Source: Candidatus Scalindua sp.
Lineage (GTDB): Bacteria; Planctomycetota; Brocadiia; Brocadiales; Scalinduaceae
Direction: 5' to 3'
Assembly (NCBI GenBank): GCA_018670825.1
Contig: JABHIW010000119.1
Coordinates: 1 to 55,618 of the forward strand
Length of the DNA stretch: 55,618 nucleotides
A program made the position numbers and the translations under genes. The notes under the pieces are model-generated. The model saw only the letters and a program-made list of their open reading frames with translations, had not been told where the DNA came from and did no database searches. Positions 17,827 to 25,436 of this stretch are shown one piece after another (position 1 is the stretch's first letter; every line of letters starts with the position of its first letter).

Positions 17827-17881
17827 AATGATTTATAACAGTGCAATAAGTGGAAAATTTCCATGATATTATGTGCTATAG
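17827..17881 (-). other. Putative attI-type region between HEPN cassette and integrase-like remnant
   Basis: On the minus strand this gap ends in CACTGTTATAAATCATT, containing the crossover core GTTATAA at 17839-17833. It also contains TTTCCACTTATTGCAC. Related TTTCC[AG]CTTATT words recur three more times within the next ~100 bp. Repeats near the core are a feature of attI sites, but here some of them overlap the reading frame at 17882, so their meaning is uncertain. Confidence 0.4.
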
Positions 17882-18082
17882 ATGGAAAATATTTCCACTT
17901 ATTATGATATTGAACATATAAAAGCGGAAAAGCTTGTCCGCTTATTAAAACCGGCTGACATTTTCCGCTTATTGCGATATATCGAGGAAAACATGGAAAA
18001 CAAGCCCAAGTTCCTCCATAATCCCTCTTTAAAGTTGATTGATCGGGTATGCGAGGTATTACTTGCACTCCCTCCCCCTTGA
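17882..18082 (+). pseudogene. Short frame resembling the N-terminus of an integron integrase
   Basis: A 66-codon frame diverges from the HEPN cassette by 55 bp, exactly where intI lies relative to attI in an integron. Residues 40-60 (NKPKFLHNPSLKLIDRVCEVL) resemble the segment preceding the HYSxRTE motif of IntI tyrosine recombinases (typically LLDQVRxxLRxxHYS). The frame then runs into ALPPP and stops; no catalytic R-H-R-Y region follows before the next gene. It is therefore at best a truncated remnant. The identification rests mostly on position plus a weak similarity. Confidence 0.38.
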
Positions 18083-18359
18083 TACATCTTTTATGTAACT
18101 TTTTATCTTTTAAAAGACGGCGACTGCTTAATCTGGCCTAACCTGATATCCAACTCAATGGAACAGGAGGCTATTATTCGAGAATAACTACGCTTGATAA
18201 GAAAGTTCATATGTTTACTTCCCTGTAAGAATAAACTTTATTTGTGACAACCTATCCACCTCATTCTATGTGGTATGGTTTTATGTTTTGAAGAATTGAA
18301 TAAGATGGAATGGTAAAGCTATCTATAGTTGAAGTCAAGGGAAAAGAAGTGGTCAAAAT

Positions 18360-19118
18360 TCATACCTCAATAGTCATCAGGTCTTCTGCCAATACGATCT
18401 CTCCACTGAATTCCTCTCTGCATTCTTCCAATATATCGTAATCATCACAGATTGGGTAAAAGTGTGTCAGTATGAGTTTCTTGCAGTTTGATTCTCTTGC
18501 TATCTTACCTGCAAGTGTTGAATTAAGGTGACCATCTACCTTTATGTGTTTAGGGTAAGAGCATTCCAGTAACAGAACGTCTACGTCACGTGCCAGATCG
18601 ACGATGCTTTCACAGTAATCAGTGTCTCCGGAGTATACTAAACTCTTTCCCTCTTTTGATTTGACACGATACGCGAGACTGCCTTCGTGATGATTGATAA
18701 GACTTGAAGTAAGTCTGAAGTTTTCTAAGTCAAGATAGCCTCCTGATAACTCGTTGATCGTCAGTTCATATCCTCTGGGATCAATAAAATCGTTAAATAC
18801 TTTAGCAAGATTTCGGTGAAACTCCTTCATACCGGCGGGACCGATTACGGTTAGATCCTTACTTTTAAAGTTACTGGGTATTCTCAGTGCAAAGAGGAGT
18901 GAGATAAGGTCTGTAACATGGTCCGGATGGAGGTGCGTATAAATTGCATAATCGATCTCTTTGAAGCTTGATGAAGCTTCCGCAATCTTTCTCAGGGTAC
19001 CGGAGCCGCTGTCAAGCAGCAGTGTCTTGTCCGCAATTTTTATAAGATAGCCGGACGGGCCTCTCCTTGCAGTAACAATAGCTGTTCCTGAACCGAGAAT
19101 GGTAAGTTTCATTGTCAT
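18360..19118 (-). CDS. MBL-fold (RNase Z-like) metal-dependent hydrolase
   Basis: A 252-residue metallo-beta-lactamase fold protein of the RNase Z/ElaC-like branch. The metal motif THLHPDH supplies His62, His64, Asp66 and His67. LLLDSGSGT, YSGDTDY and ILTHFYP give the later metal ligands. RNase Z enzymes mature tRNA 3' ends, but many relatives cut other phosphodiesters. The flexible-arm residues that would settle this were not recognised, so I leave it general. Two starts are possible (MTMKL or MKL, two codons apart). The gene is alone, bordered by repeat elements on its 5' side; 18083-18359 beyond its 3' end holds no recognisable gene. Confidence 0.85.
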   Translation of the reverse strand: MTMKLTILGSGTAIVTARRGPSGYLIKIADKTLLLDSGSGTLRKIAEASSSFKEIDYAIYTHLHPDHVTDLISLLFALRIPSNFKSKDLTVIGPAGMKEFHRNLAKVFNDFIDPRGYELTINELSGGYLDLENFRLTSSLINHHEGSLAYRVKSKEGKSLVYSGDTDYCESIVDLARDVDVLLLECSYPKHIKVDGHLNSTLAGKIARESNCKKLILTHFYPICDDYDILEECREEFSGEIVLAEDLMTIEV

Positions 19119-19135
19119 TAATTAAATACGAATAT

Positions 19136-19197
19136 GCTGGTTCAATCTTGTAGATTGAACCAAAACGTTTAGGTTCAGGCTACAAGCCTGAACCAGC
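19136..19197. repeat. Paired-hairpin inverted repeat element
   Basis: Outer arms GCTGGTTCA / TGAACCAGC enclose two hairpins. One is GGTTCAATC-TTGTA-GATTGAACC (19139-19161) and the other GGTTCAGGC-TACAA-GCCTGAACC (19172-19194). Each arm of the large inverted repeat is itself a palindrome, and the two loops are complementary. The layout is like two REP sequences facing each other. It lies between divergent genes and has no T tract. Confidence 0.65.
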
Positions 19198-19318
19198 GTT
19201 GATTTACACAGATACCTGCCCGACTGCATCATTCAGGCGGGAATACGGATTTTAATTGTCGTATATTACCATAATACTATCATCAGGAAACACACAAAAC
19301 AGACAAAGAAATCTTTTT

Positions 19319-19378
19319 TGGAGTGCAGTGACCGTGTCACTGCTTTAAAATAAGCATCATCACGGATGATGCACTCCA
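19319..19378. repeat. Paired-hairpin inverted repeat element
   Basis: Outer arms TGGAGTGCA / TGCACTCCA enclose hairpins GCAGTGAC-CGT-GTCACTGC (19325-19343) and GCATCATC-ACG-GATGATGC (19354-19372). The architecture matches the element 120 bp to the left although the base sequence differs. Confidence 0.65.
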
Positions 19379-19434
19379 TACTTTTTCTATATTAAATCTT
19401 AGAAAATATACACTGTTTCTGATACCATTTCTTC

Positions 19435-20580
19435 ATGGATGTTCAGGATTTAAGGAAAGATATTATCAATTTGATAAACAGGAGAGGGAAGATAACATTT
19501 GCCGATTATATGGAATTGGCCCTTTATCATCCCAAACATGGATACTATACGTCCGAGAAGGAGAAGATAGGTAAAAAGGGTGACTATTATACAAGTTCAG
19601 ATGTTCATTCGGTATTTGGTGAACTTATTGCCCGGCAGCTGGAGCAGATGTGGCGGCTTATGGGAAGTAGCAGGTTCACGATAGTGGAGATAGGTGCGGG
19701 TAAAGGGTGGCTTTGTCACGATATACTTACTTTTATAAAAGATGAATATCCCGGATTCTTTGAGAAGATTGATTACAAAATAGTAGAGATAAGCCAGAAT
19801 CTGATTGAAAGGCAATCCAATACCTTAAAAGGGTTGGAGGGGAAAGTATCGTGGGAATCTTTTTCTGAAGATGGATTTTCATTTGATCCGATTCAGGGGT
19901 GCTTTTTATCAAACGAGTTTGTTGACTCGCTTCCGGTACATCAGGTGATAGTAGAGAATGATAGCTTAAAAGAGATATATGTAACAATTAAAGACGACGA
20001 GTTTTGTGAGGAGATAGATGATCTGTCGAGTCCGGTATTGAGAGACTATTTTAATAATTCAAAAATAGACTTAAAAGAGGGGCAAAGGGCAGAGGTAAAT
20101 TTAAAAATTCTGGATTGGGTGAAAAAAATATCTTCCTGCTTGAACAGGGGTTTTGTTATCACCATAGACTATGGCCATCTGGCTGAAGAGCTTTATTCTA
20201 AACAAAGATACAGGGGGACGCTGATCTGTTATTACGAGCACGCGACAAGTGAGAATCCGTATGAAAGAATTGGTCGCCAGGATATAACATCTCATGTGAA
20301 TTTCAGCAGCATAATGGAAGAAGGGACCAGATTTGGCCTGAGCACAACCGGTTTTACCCGGCAATCAAACTTCTTAATAGCGCTTGGTATTCTCAATAAG
20401 ATGAATGAGGTCCAGGGCGATTTCAAAAAACTCCTGACAATGAAGAACCTATTCTTGCCGGGCGGGATGGGTGATGTGTTTAAGGTTTTAATACAGCATA
20501 AGGGAATAGATAATCCGGAATTAATTGGTTTAAGGAGTATGTCAGAACCCGGACTTGTAAAGGAGATTGAAGGGTTGTAG
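19435..20580 (+). CDS. MidA-like SAM-dependent methyltransferase (NDUFAF7 family)
   Basis: The 381-residue protein belongs to the DUF185/Methyltransf_28 family. In mitochondria its member NDUFAF7 methylates an arginine of a complex I subunit. The start IINLINRRGKITFADYMELA and LYHPKHGYYTS are the family's entry motifs. GDYYTSSDVHSVFGELIARQ follows, then the SAM-binding VEIGAGKGWLCHDIL near residue 85 and the FVITIDYGH segment. Its bacterial target is not known. The ATG at 19435 (MDVQDLRK) lies in a suitable place, although no strong ribosome binding site is visible. It is followed 99 bp later by two lipoprotein genes on the same strand; a functional link is not evident. Confidence 0.88.
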   Translation: MDVQDLRKDIINLINRRGKITFADYMELALYHPKHGYYTSEKEKIGKKGDYYTSSDVHSVFGELIARQLEQMWRLMGSSRFTIVEIGAGKGWLCHDILTFIKDEYPGFFEKIDYKIVEISQNLIERQSNTLKGLEGKVSWESFSEDGFSFDPIQGCFLSNEFVDSLPVHQVIVENDSLKEIYVTIKDDEFCEEIDDLSSPVLRDYFNNSKIDLKEGQRAEVNLKILDWVKKISSCLNRGFVITIDYGHLAEELYSKQRYRGTLICYYEHATSENPYERIGRQDITSHVNFSSIMEEGTRFGLSTTGFTRQSNFLIALGILNKMNEVQGDFKKLLTMKNLFLPGGMGDVFKVLIQHKGIDNPELIGLRSMSEPGLVKEIEGL

Positions 20581-20679
20581 ACCCGCCACACTGCACGTCG
20601 GGCTAGTTGACGATTAAATATTCAAGAAAGAAAGATAAAACGCCGAACTAAACGTCAGGATTCAAGCAGGGAGATTAGC

Positions 20680-21381
20680 ATGAAAAAAATTATTGTATCA
20701 GTATTCATCTTATCTTTTTTCTTATTTGTAGGATGTGGAGAGAAACATGCAAATGGTGAAAAGGGGAGGGATGAAGGACAAATTGTATACAAAGGCGAAT
20801 CTAAGATATGGGGTTTTGATAATGATAAGCAGGGTGAAATAGCGGGTGGTTTTTCAAATCAGGTGACAGGTAAAGGAGGTCTGGGGAAATGGGAAGTAAT
20901 CGAAGATGATACCGCTCCAAGCATCTCTAATGTTATTGCCCAGACATCTCAGGAGTATTCCGGCTCTCATTTTAATATGGTAGTAAATGAAGATGAGTTT
21001 TATGATAATCTTGAGTTAACGGTTAAATTTAAAGGAGCTGAAGGGAGGGAAGATCAGGGAGGAGGACCGGTGTGGCGGTATCAGGACCATAATAATTACT
21101 ATATTGCACGGGCCAATCCTCTTGAGAACAATTTCAGGGTTTATAAGGTTGTTGATGGCAAGCGCATTCAGATGGATTCTGTCCGCCTGAAAGTAACCGG
21201 CGGTGAGTGGCATATGATTAAGATTTTAGCCAGTAAGGACCGTATTCAATGCTTCTACGATGGACAACCGTATTTAGAAGTAAAAGATGGTACTTTTCAA
21301 AAAGCAGGAAGAATCGGCCTCTGGACAAAAGCGGATGCTGTGACCTATTTTGACGATCTTGAAGCAAGACCTATAGAATAA
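20680..21381 (+). CDS. Lipoprotein with LamG-like (concanavalin-fold) domain
   Basis: The 233-residue product starts with a lipoprotein signal (lipobox LFVGC). Its mature part resembles DUF1080/3-keto-disaccharide hydrolase or LamG-like jelly-roll domains: QVTGKGGLGKWEVIED, the strand pair LELTVKFKGAEG, DHNNYYIARANPLENNF, and CFYDGQPYLEVKDGTFQKAG near the end. Such domains bind carbohydrate or act as extracellular adhesion modules. No catalytic residues can be named. AGGGAG lies upstream of ATG 20680. It is 21 bp from the iron-binding lipoprotein gene downstream and likely in the same transcript; whether the products cooperate is unknown. Confidence 0.75.
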   Translation: MKKIIVSVFILSFFLFVGCGEKHANGEKGRDEGQIVYKGESKIWGFDNDKQGEIAGGFSNQVTGKGGLGKWEVIEDDTAPSISNVIAQTSQEYSGSHFNMVVNEDEFYDNLELTVKFKGAEGREDQGGGPVWRYQDHNNYYIARANPLENNFRVYKVVDGKRIQMDSVRLKVTGGEWHMIKILASKDRIQCFYDGQPYLEVKDGTFQKAGRIGLWTKADAVTYFDDLEARPIE

Positions 21382-21402
21382 TTATCTGGAGGTAAAAATA
21401 AA

Positions 21403-22428
21403 ATGATAGGTAGAATAATATATTACATTGTTTTTACAGGTTTTATACCTCTGCTCTGCATTGTGGGATGTGGTCAAAAGGATTCAGATGAGGTTGTCGT
21501 CTATGTCTCTGAGGACCAGGTCTTTTCGGAACCGATCTTGAGGGATTTTGAAGCTGAGATGGGTATAAGAGTAAAGGCTGTTTTTGATACGGAAGAGACA
21601 AAGAGTACGGGAGTGATGAACCGCCTAATTGCGGAGAAGGGTAATCCGCAGGCAGATGTATATTGGGCAAATGAACCTATACGGGCCATTGTTCTAAAAC
21701 AAAAGGGAATATCTGAAAAATATTTCTCCACTAATGCGAAGGGAATACCTTCTCATTTCAAAGACCCTCAAGGATATTGGACAGGTTTTTCCGCAAGAGC
21801 AAGAGTATTGGTAGTGAACAAAGAGGGTTTGATAAATCAAACCCCTACATCCATATTTGCTTATATCGATGAAAAATGGAAAAACAGAGGAGTGGTGGCA
21901 AACCCGCTTTTTGGGACTACCACTTCCTGGGTTGCCGCACTCTTTACAATCTGGGATAATAATAAGGCAAAGAATTTTATGGAAAAAATGATGCAGAATG
22001 GCACAAAGATTTCCACCAGTAATGGTGAATCGACTATGCTTGTTGCAAATAAGGAATTTGTATTCAGCCTTGTTGATAGTGACGATGCTACAAATGCTAT
22101 AAGAGACGGTAAGCCTGTCAGGCAGGTTTATCCTGATCAGGAAGAGGGTGGGTTGGGTTGCCTTGTTTTGCCTAATGCAGCGGTGTTGATAAAGGGAGGT
22201 CCAAACCAGGAAAATGGTAGGAAGTTTATAGATTATATTTTGTCTTCACGTACCGAACAAAAACTGGCCTTTGCGGACTGCGCACAGATTCCATTGCATG
22301 AAGGGGTAGAGACGCCTGAAGATGTCATAAAGATTGAAGAATTAAATTCTATGAAAGTGGATTTTGAGACTGTCGCAAAGAAGCTTCAAGAGATACAGCC
22401 ATATCTTAAAGAGTGGGTGGGGTATTGA
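21403..22428 (+). CDS. ABC transporter substrate-binding lipoprotein, ferric iron type
   Basis: A 341-residue periplasmic binding protein of the FbpA/FutA (extracellular solute-binding family 1) type. It is anchored as a lipoprotein (lipobox CIVGC). Typical segments are VVVYVSEDQVFSEPILRDFE, VKAVFDTEETKSTG, PQADVYWANEPIRAIVLKQK, GIPSHFKDPQGYWTGFSARA and the C-terminal GRKFIDYILSSRTEQKLA. The likely ligand is Fe3+, judged from family and from the FbpB/FbpC-like partners. These lie 3 kb further on (25437-27729), separated by accessory genes. AGGTAAAAAT-type spacing gives a weak ribosome binding site. The stop codon overlaps a small tandem repeat. Confidence 0.85.
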   Translation: MIGRIIYYIVFTGFIPLLCIVGCGQKDSDEVVVYVSEDQVFSEPILRDFEAEMGIRVKAVFDTEETKSTGVMNRLIAEKGNPQADVYWANEPIRAIVLKQKGISEKYFSTNAKGIPSHFKDPQGYWTGFSARARVLVVNKEGLINQTPTSIFAYIDEKWKNRGVVANPLFGTTTSWVAALFTIWDNNKAKNFMEKMMQNGTKISTSNGESTMLVANKEFVFSLVDSDDATNAIRDGKPVRQVYPDQEEGGLGCLVLPNAAVLIKGGPNQENGRKFIDYILSSRTEQKLAFADCAQIPLHEGVETPEDVIKIEELNSMKVDFETVAKKLQEIQPYLKEWVGY

Positions 22429-22465
22429 TTTGGGATTGAGGATTGTCGATTTGGGATTGATGATT
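22427..22465. repeat. Short tandem repeat (21-bp unit, two copies)
   Basis: GATTTGGGATTGA is followed by GGATTGTC, and the unit GATTTGGGATTGA then repeats followed by TGATT. It starts over the stop codon of the iron-binding lipoprotein. The following ~210 bp to 22676 hold no gene I can support. Confidence 0.5.
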
Positions 22466-22676
22466 TTTTAAAGTTTTTTTGCCTTGATAAAAACAATACA
22501 ATTGATAATTGATTTAAAAAAGGCTGTAAGATGCGCAATAATGTCACCGCAATATTATGAAGAAAACTCCAATTAAAGATAGAATAAAGAAGTCTTTTTA
22601 GAAGTATGGATTTTGTTAGTAATAATTTCCTCAATAAAGAAGGTCTTAGTATAAAAGATTGTAAGTCCACTTGTCA

Positions 22677-23024
22677 TCAAGCAACTGCAAGTTTATCATT
22701 CGACCTTTTTACACGATAATCCAATGCATGCGGCTCTTTATCCAATAAATCAAGTAATACTTTTGTGGGGCCTGTGGGATGCCTTTTGCCTTGTTCCCAT
22801 TGCCTGATACTTGAAACACTGATATTTAGTAATCGAGCAAATACCGTTTGGCTCAAATTGACATTCCGACGAATTCTCTTTATTTTTTCAGGAGACATCT
22901 CTTTTATTTCCGGAATCTTCACTCCTAACTCATTCAACTCTTTTTCTGTAAAAGGGCTGCCGAGTCCTGATTCGAGTAATCCCTGTGCAAGGCTTCCTAT
23001 TGCCTCTTTCATACTATTTCTCAT
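22677..23024 (-). CDS. XRE-family antitoxin of a type II toxin-antitoxin pair
   Basis: The 115-residue protein (start placed at ATG 23024, MRNSMKEA) contains a C-terminal helix-turn-helix of the Cro/C1 type: RRNVNLSQTVFARLLNISVSSIRQWEQGKRHPTGP. It should bind and neutralise the toxin encoded just upstream and repress the operon. The start overlaps the toxin's stop by 11 bp, the tight coupling usual for such pairs. The frame is open upstream to 23054, but that would lie inside the toxin gene. Order toxin-antitoxin and the HTH type fit the HigBA/RelE-XRE group. Confidence 0.82.
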   Translation of the reverse strand: MRNSMKEAIGSLAQGLLESGLGSPFTEKELNELGVKIPEIKEMSPEKIKRIRRNVNLSQTVFARLLNISVSSIRQWEQGKRHPTGPTKVLLDLLDKEPHALDYRVKRSNDKLAVA

Positions 23025-23385
23025 TTTCGCTCTCCAATTTAATAAAATCACCACAAGCTATTGCATGTTTAACCTGCTTCGCATTAAGTTCGATAATTTG
23101 CTTTGCCTGTTTCCTCAATATTGACAATTCTTTAGAGCTTATGTTGTCACGCTCATTTTTTGCAAATCCATATACGAATAAAGCAAGACGATCTTGCTTG
23201 TATACCAGCAGCGTTCTGTAGCCACTGCTTTTCCCCTGATTTAATCTCGCAACTCTGACCTTGTATAACCCACTACCTAAATCGACATTATTTTCTGAGT
23301 CAATGTTCTTTATAGCAGATAGTAAACTCTCGTTATCAATTTTTGATTTCCGCATCCATTTACCAAGCCACTTTGACATTAGCAT
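23014..23385 (-). CDS. RelE-like toxin of a type II toxin-antitoxin pair
   Basis: A 123-residue protein (start at ATG 23385, or 23379 two codons later) with the RelE/HigB-type core: GLYKVRVARLNQGKSSGYRTLLVYKQDRLALFVYGFAKNERDNIS, followed by a C-terminal helix ELSILRKQAKQII. This matches the RelE-family toxins that often pair with an XRE antitoxin, ribosome-dependent or related mRNA interferases by family. The frame is open further upstream to 23517, but that part lacks coding character and would cover the promoter and operator. The antitoxin gene overlaps its 3' end. It lies in the accessory stretch between iron-transport genes. Confidence 0.8.
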   Translation of the reverse strand: MLMSKWLGKWMRKSKIDNESLLSAIKNIDSENNVDLGSGLYKVRVARLNQGKSSGYRTLLVYKQDRLALFVYGFAKNERDNISSKELSILRKQAKQIIELNAKQVKHAIACGDFIKLESENEK

Positions 23386-23397
23386 ATACACTTTTTT

Positions 23398-23408
23398 AGT
23401 GTAACACT
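23398..23408 (-). promoter_or_regulatory. Possible operator of the RelE/XRE pair
   Basis: The palindrome AGTGTtACACT lies 12 bp upstream of the toxin start, with a further half-site AAGTGT between it and the start and another ACACT about 30 bp upstream. Autoregulation by the toxin-antitoxin complex through such sites is typical; this site is inferred. Confidence 0.4.
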
Positions 23409-23585
23409 TTGTGGTAGACTGATCAATGTAATAGTGTAAAATCTGATGAAAGATTTTGTGTGTCCATTGATGATGAGTGGTATGAATACAAGGATGAGGA
23501 ATTAAAGCAAAAGGCAATTGATTGGTGTAAAGAAAGTATGTGCAATAGTGATAATAGGATTTATCAGTCCTAATGAATAACGGGA

Positions 23586-23641
23586 AAAATAGTTGTCGTC
23601 AGTCAATAACGCATTGCTGTTATACAGATGACAACTATTTT
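23586..23641. repeat. Inverted repeat next to a truncated higB
   Basis: Perfect 12-bp arms AAAATAGTTGTC (23586-23597) and GACAACTATTTT (23630-23641) are separated by 32 bp. The right arm ends 8 bp before the surviving fragment of higB begins, so this may mark the deletion or insertion junction. Confidence 0.5.
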
Positions 23642-23649
23642 GATATTGA

Positions 23650-23733
23650 AATAGAATAAATGATCAGTATCGTATAAGTTTTGAATGGAATGACTCCGGA
23701 CCGGAGAAAGTAGAAATTACTGACTATCATTGA
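23650..23733 (+). pseudogene. Remnant of a HigB toxin (last 27 codons)
   Basis: The frame reads NRINDQYRISFEWNDSGP and ends EKVEITDYH-stop. This is the conserved C-terminus of HigB-type toxins; the intact HigB at 37740-38021 has SINDQWRICFRF and ends VEITDYH. A stop codon sits directly upstream and the N-terminal two thirds of the gene are missing. The intact HigA antitoxin follows 31 bp downstream, as in normal higBA operons. The toxin has therefore been lost and the antitoxin kept. Confidence 0.8.
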
Positions 23734-23764
23734 TATAAGACAAACATTTATAAGCGGAGATAAA

Positions 23765-24064
23765 ATGATTCGTGTGCCAACACATCGTGAACCAACACAT
23801 CCCGGGGAAATGCTTCTCGAAGAATTTTTAATCCCAATGGGTATTACCCAGAGGGAACTATCAAAAGAGATCCATGTTCCATATCAGAGAATAAACGAAA
23901 TTGTTAATAAACGCCGTGGAATGACACCCAGTACAGCCTTGCGGCTCTCAAAATTTTTTGGAGTTTCTGAAGATTTCTGGATGAACCTGCAGCTTCGTTG
24001 TGATTTATATAAAGCGAAGCGCATCGAGACAAAAGAATTAAAAACTATCAAACAGTTTTCCTGA
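23765..24064 (+). CDS. higA: HigA-type antitoxin, orphaned
   Basis: A 99-residue antitoxin of the HigA family: the entry motif EPTHPGEMLLEEFL, the helix-turn-helix GITQRELSKEIHVPYQRINEIVNKRRGMTPSTALRLSKFF, and FWMNLQLRCDLYKA near the end. AAGCGGAGA precedes ATG 23765. Its partner higB survives only as a 27-codon stub upstream, so it may now act as a solitary regulator or anti-toxin against related HigB proteins such as the one at 37740-38021 (inference). It lies in the accessory block between the iron-binding protein and its permease. Confidence 0.88.
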   Translation: MIRVPTHREPTHPGEMLLEEFLIPMGITQRELSKEIHVPYQRINEIVNKRRGMTPSTALRLSKFFGVSEDFWMNLQLRCDLYKAKRIETKELKTIKQFS

Positions 24065-24208
24065 AGAATCATGACCTACATAGAATAGTGGGTTACTGAT
24101 TTGTGATGAATTAGGCAGACTTTATTCTTGACTTGCTTTATTGCGAAACATACACTAACTAGCGTAAATTATCTTTGCCTGTAAAGAGATACGAAACCTG
24201 TTACTATT

Positions 24209-24472
24209 ATGAATGAAACCGTAAACATATCGAATCTGGATTTTAAAGCGTGGGCAATTCTTATCCCTTGTGGCCTTATTACCCTATTCGGGCTTTATAA
24301 AATTCTGCGACAGAGTATATCATTAATATTCTGGGTGGCATTAGTCGTTATCGGCGCCCTTGGTATTGGTTATGTCCTGAAGCCGGAAGTTACGAGCCAG
24401 GTTGTTTCTAAAATCAAATCTGGTGAAATTAAGAGCATGATTTCTGAAGAGCAAGAAAATACACCGCACTGA
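24209..24472 (+). CDS. Small membrane protein, unknown function
   Basis: An 87-residue protein with two likely membrane helices (AWAILIPCGLITLFGLY and ISLIFWVALVVIGALGIGYVL) and a hydrophilic tail. No family is recognised. It starts at ATG 24209 without a strong ribosome binding site and is preceded by the orphan higA. The 265 bp that follow (24473-24736) contain an open stretch without a start codon and nothing I can name. Confidence 0.5.
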   Translation: MNETVNISNLDFKAWAILIPCGLITLFGLYKILRQSISLIFWVALVVIGALGIGYVLKPEVTSQVVSKIKSGEIKSMISEEQENTPH

Positions 24473-24736
24473 CACGGGAGCCAAACAGGCTTCAGCTAAT
24501 GGTAAATGGGCTGTTACCTATTTTACATGCGCTTTGCTGAGAAAGGTGACCTCAATCGATGATATCCTCATTCCCTCAAATACTTCAGTAACTTCAAAGA
24601 TTACTCTTAATATTACTCAATTGCAAAAAAGACGGTATTTTGTAATATCTGAAGTTATGAAGTAATTATGCTTCTTGCTTATCATAGTTAAATTTGCGTT
24701 CTATATTTAAGGACTATTTATCATTTATATAATAAA

Positions 24737-25285
24737 ATGGATTTGCAGATAAAAAGGAATTTGTACTGGATTCTTGGATTTGTGGTATTAATCTGGGTAA
24801 TCGAATTGATTAACTTTTCAATAGGACATCGTCTTTCCGATTGGGGCATACTCCCTCGAACATTAAAAGGACTTAAAGGAATCCCCTTAAGTCCTTTTCT
24901 ACACGCAAGCTTATTACATATTATGATGAATACCATTCCATTAGCAGTCCTCGGTGGATTTGTTATGCTAAATGGCAGACAGATATTTTTAGAAATATCC
25001 ATTATCATTATTCTTGCAAGTGGTACTGCTCTATGGCTTTTTGGTCGTTCCTCTTATCACGTAGGAGCCAGTGGTCTGATATTTGGATACTTCGGTTATC
25101 TGGTTTTACGTGCCTGGTATGATCGCAGCTTGAAATCGTTTGTTATTGCTTTTGTTACTGTCTTTCTTTACGGAGGTATTATGTGGGGGTTGTTACCAAC
25201 ATTTTCACGTATTTCATGGGAAGGCCACCTCTTTGGACTGCTTGCCGGATTTCTTGCCGCTCGCCTGGAGAAGACGAAAGAATAG
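24737..25285 (+). CDS. Rhomboid-family intramembrane serine protease
   Basis: A 182-residue membrane protein with about six hydrophobic segments. The catalytic serine is Ser112 in VGASGLIFGYFG (family motif GxSG) and the catalytic histidine His164 in SWEGHLFGLLAG. HASLLHIMMNTIPL around 56-69 is the family's HxxxN region. The protein cuts other membrane proteins within the bilayer; its substrate is unknown. Length is in the normal range for short bacterial rhomboids. It lies upstream of the iron permease by about 150 bp on the same strand, with no known functional tie. Confidence 0.88.
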   Translation: MDLQIKRNLYWILGFVVLIWVIELINFSIGHRLSDWGILPRTLKGLKGIPLSPFLHASLLHIMMNTIPLAVLGGFVMLNGRQIFLEISIIIILASGTALWLFGRSSYHVGASGLIFGYFGYLVLRAWYDRSLKSFVIAFVTVFLYGGIMWGLLPTFSRISWEGHLFGLLAGFLAARLEKTKE

Positions 25286-25436
25286 TGATATGAATAAGCG
25301 AGAGAGAGAAAATCCAAGTAAGAAGAGCTGAAATACAGATGTTCAAATCTTCAAAACCTCCGACCATGTCAGTGTTCATAGAATATTCACGTCACGTTCG
25401 TTCATGTATTATTATAGAGAATTGCAGGGCTAATAA

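Noticed and set aside
19136-19378. The two paired hairpins as bidirectional terminators
   Set aside because: Neither is followed by a T run on either strand, and they lie between divergent gene starts rather than gene ends.
23431-23574. Open frame reading VSIDDEWYEYKDEELKQKAI as a gene
   Set aside because: Protein-like but only ~40 codons from any start codon and without a ribosome binding site; at best a remnant, so not listed as a feature.
24439-24664. Open stretch following the 87-aa membrane protein, as a separate gene
   Set aside because: No ATG/GTG start with a ribosome binding site, and the text does not resemble a protein family.
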